Virus record (IMG/VR): IMGVR_UViG_3300027782_000441
Location: 1 to 20,752 of that record
Length of the DNA: 20,752 nucleotides
From: a virus
Direction: 5' to 3' (one strand)
The translations under genes and the position numbers were made by a program. Below, in pieces: positions 20,318 through 20,752 of this stretch. Under the pieces are notes generated by a model. The model had not been told where the DNA came from. It saw nothing but the letters and a program-made list of their open reading frames with translations, and ran no database searches. How positions within the stretch are numbered: the stretch's first letter is position 1; each line of letters opens with the position of its first letter.

Positions 20318-20713
20318 TTTTTGATTATACACTCTCATATACTCTATATGTTTATCTCTATTCATTTCATAATATGCTGTTCTATCTCTTTTCTCATATC
20401 TCTCATATCTCTCTCTCTCTCTAATTCGTTTATTTTGTGCTCTTTCTTCTTTTGTTTGTCCAGGTATGAGTTTATTAACAACATTTGCTGTATTTTCAAT
20501 ATGATGTCGCTCACGCTCATAACGCTGTTCTGCCGAACATTCTTCCAGTGCCGTAAAGATTAGATTTTCCCAACCATATTCTTCAATGAGGATTTTTGAA
20601 GAGCAGTTTCGAGTTTCATGTTTATGATTATATTTTCGTTGTGTTAGATTAATCGTGCTTCCAATATACACTTTATCACCCTTATCTGATGTAATAGAGT
20701 AGATAGTAGCCAT
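20225..20713 (-). CDS. GIY-YIG endonuclease, allele B
   Basis: 162 residues. Residues 1-20 (MATIYSITSDKGDKVYIGST) and the last ~25 (KAKKESASLLNGSSLDSSHA then GISSV) are the same as in allele A at 17-481. The middle differs heavily, though GIY-YIG features persist: LTQRKYNHKHE, EEYGWENLIFTALEECS, RERHHIENTANVVNK, LIPGQT. A charged tail with many Arg/Tyr/Glu follows. The locus is one gene in two versions, seen twice because the window wraps around. Catalytic Arg and Glu appear retained, so both versions could be active. An AAAATTGA early word lies 28 bases upstream and GTTAGA abuts the start. Confidence 0.88.
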   Translation of the reverse strand: MATIYSITSDKGDKVYIGSTINLTQRKYNHKHETRNCSSKILIEEYGWENLIFTALEECSAEQRYERERHHIENTANVVNKLIPGQTKEERAQNKRIRERERYERYEKRDRTAYYEMNRDKHIEYMRVYNQKLREQYKAKKESASLLNGSSLDSSHAGISSV

Positions 20714-20752
20714 TCTAACTATTCGATAGATTATCTAATCGTCAATTTTCAG
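20654..20752. repeat. Terminal direct repeat, inner part (copy 2)
   Basis: Identical to 422-520 and ends at the window edge, inside the start of the sequence that continues at 521. It carries the GIY-YIG start and the early promoter word. Confidence 0.95.
20742..20749 (-). promoter_or_regulatory. Early promoter word AAAATTGA before GIY-YIG allele B
   Basis: Complement of TCAATTTT, the second copy of the site at 510-517, 28 bases upstream of the start at 20713. Confidence 0.65.

Noticed and set aside
1-20752. tRNA genes, rRNA, CRISPR arrays and insertion sequences
   Set aside because: Looked for on both strands by eye; no cloverleaf, regular spacer-repeat array or transposase was found.

Overview
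The window looks like an essentially complete genome of a small eukaryotic DNA virus of the polinton-like virus / virophage type (Preplasmiviricota-like). The evidence is a compact ~20.2 kb gene set with a probable double jelly-roll major capsid protein, a penton-like protein, an A32-type packaging ATPase and a tyrosine recombinase. Many small proteins are of kinds seen in algal giant viruses and their satellites. Several genes sit behind AAAATTGA, the known early promoter word of mimivirus-like viruses, so the element probably depends on, or co-evolved with, an Imitervirales helper virus in a protist or alga. No tRNA, rRNA or CRISPR array was seen, there is no consistent Shine-Dalgarno signal, and nothing looks cellular. 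Family assignments come from motif recognition by eye, with no database search.

Both ends carry the same locus. Positions 1-109 equal 20209-20317 and 422-520 equal 20654-20752, but the middles differ, giving two alleles of one GIY-YIG endonuclease gene. The simplest reading is a circular or concatemeric genome of about 20,208-20,232 bp, with the assembly broken at a polymorphic gene.

Layout. (a) 1510-7941 (+) is the virion structural block: self-cleaving S74 fibre, small proteins, penton-like protein, two or three small proteins, MCP. (b) Minus-strand 1461 to 1, continuing circularly from 20713 to 18458: PPPDE-like cysteine peptidase, GIY-YIG, packaging ATPase, a basic GG-motif virion protein and a small basic protein. 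(c) 10578-7980 (-): PD-(D/E)XK nuclease, two or three probable virion or morphogenesis proteins including a predicted N-myristoylated, GG-repeat protein, and a Lys/Pro/acid-rich protein. (d) 10609-12459 (+): an early-gene island of four small genes, two of them zinc-binding, each behind a near-identical repeated promoter cassette. (e) 13271-12456 (-) zinc finger protein, 14625-13711 (-) tyrosine recombinase, 14690-15025 (+) basic protein, 15756-15022 (-) DNA methyltransferase, 15824-17131 (+) large unknown, 17575-18457 (+) two small genes, the first with a probable -1 frameshift extension.

The two long non-coding stretches (13272-13710 and 17132-17574) each hold a large, ungapped quasi-palindrome. 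These are candidates for a replication origin, concatemer junction or recombination site. Two promoter classes can be read: AAAATTGA cassettes (early) and a start-codon-abutting TATA(G) motif on most other genes (probably late). Four minus-strand proteins share Gly-Gly motifs and a C-terminal Phe. Together with the PPPDE-like peptidase this suggests an undescribed Gly-Gly-directed virion maturation system (hypothesis). No DNA polymerase, primase or helicase could be recognised.
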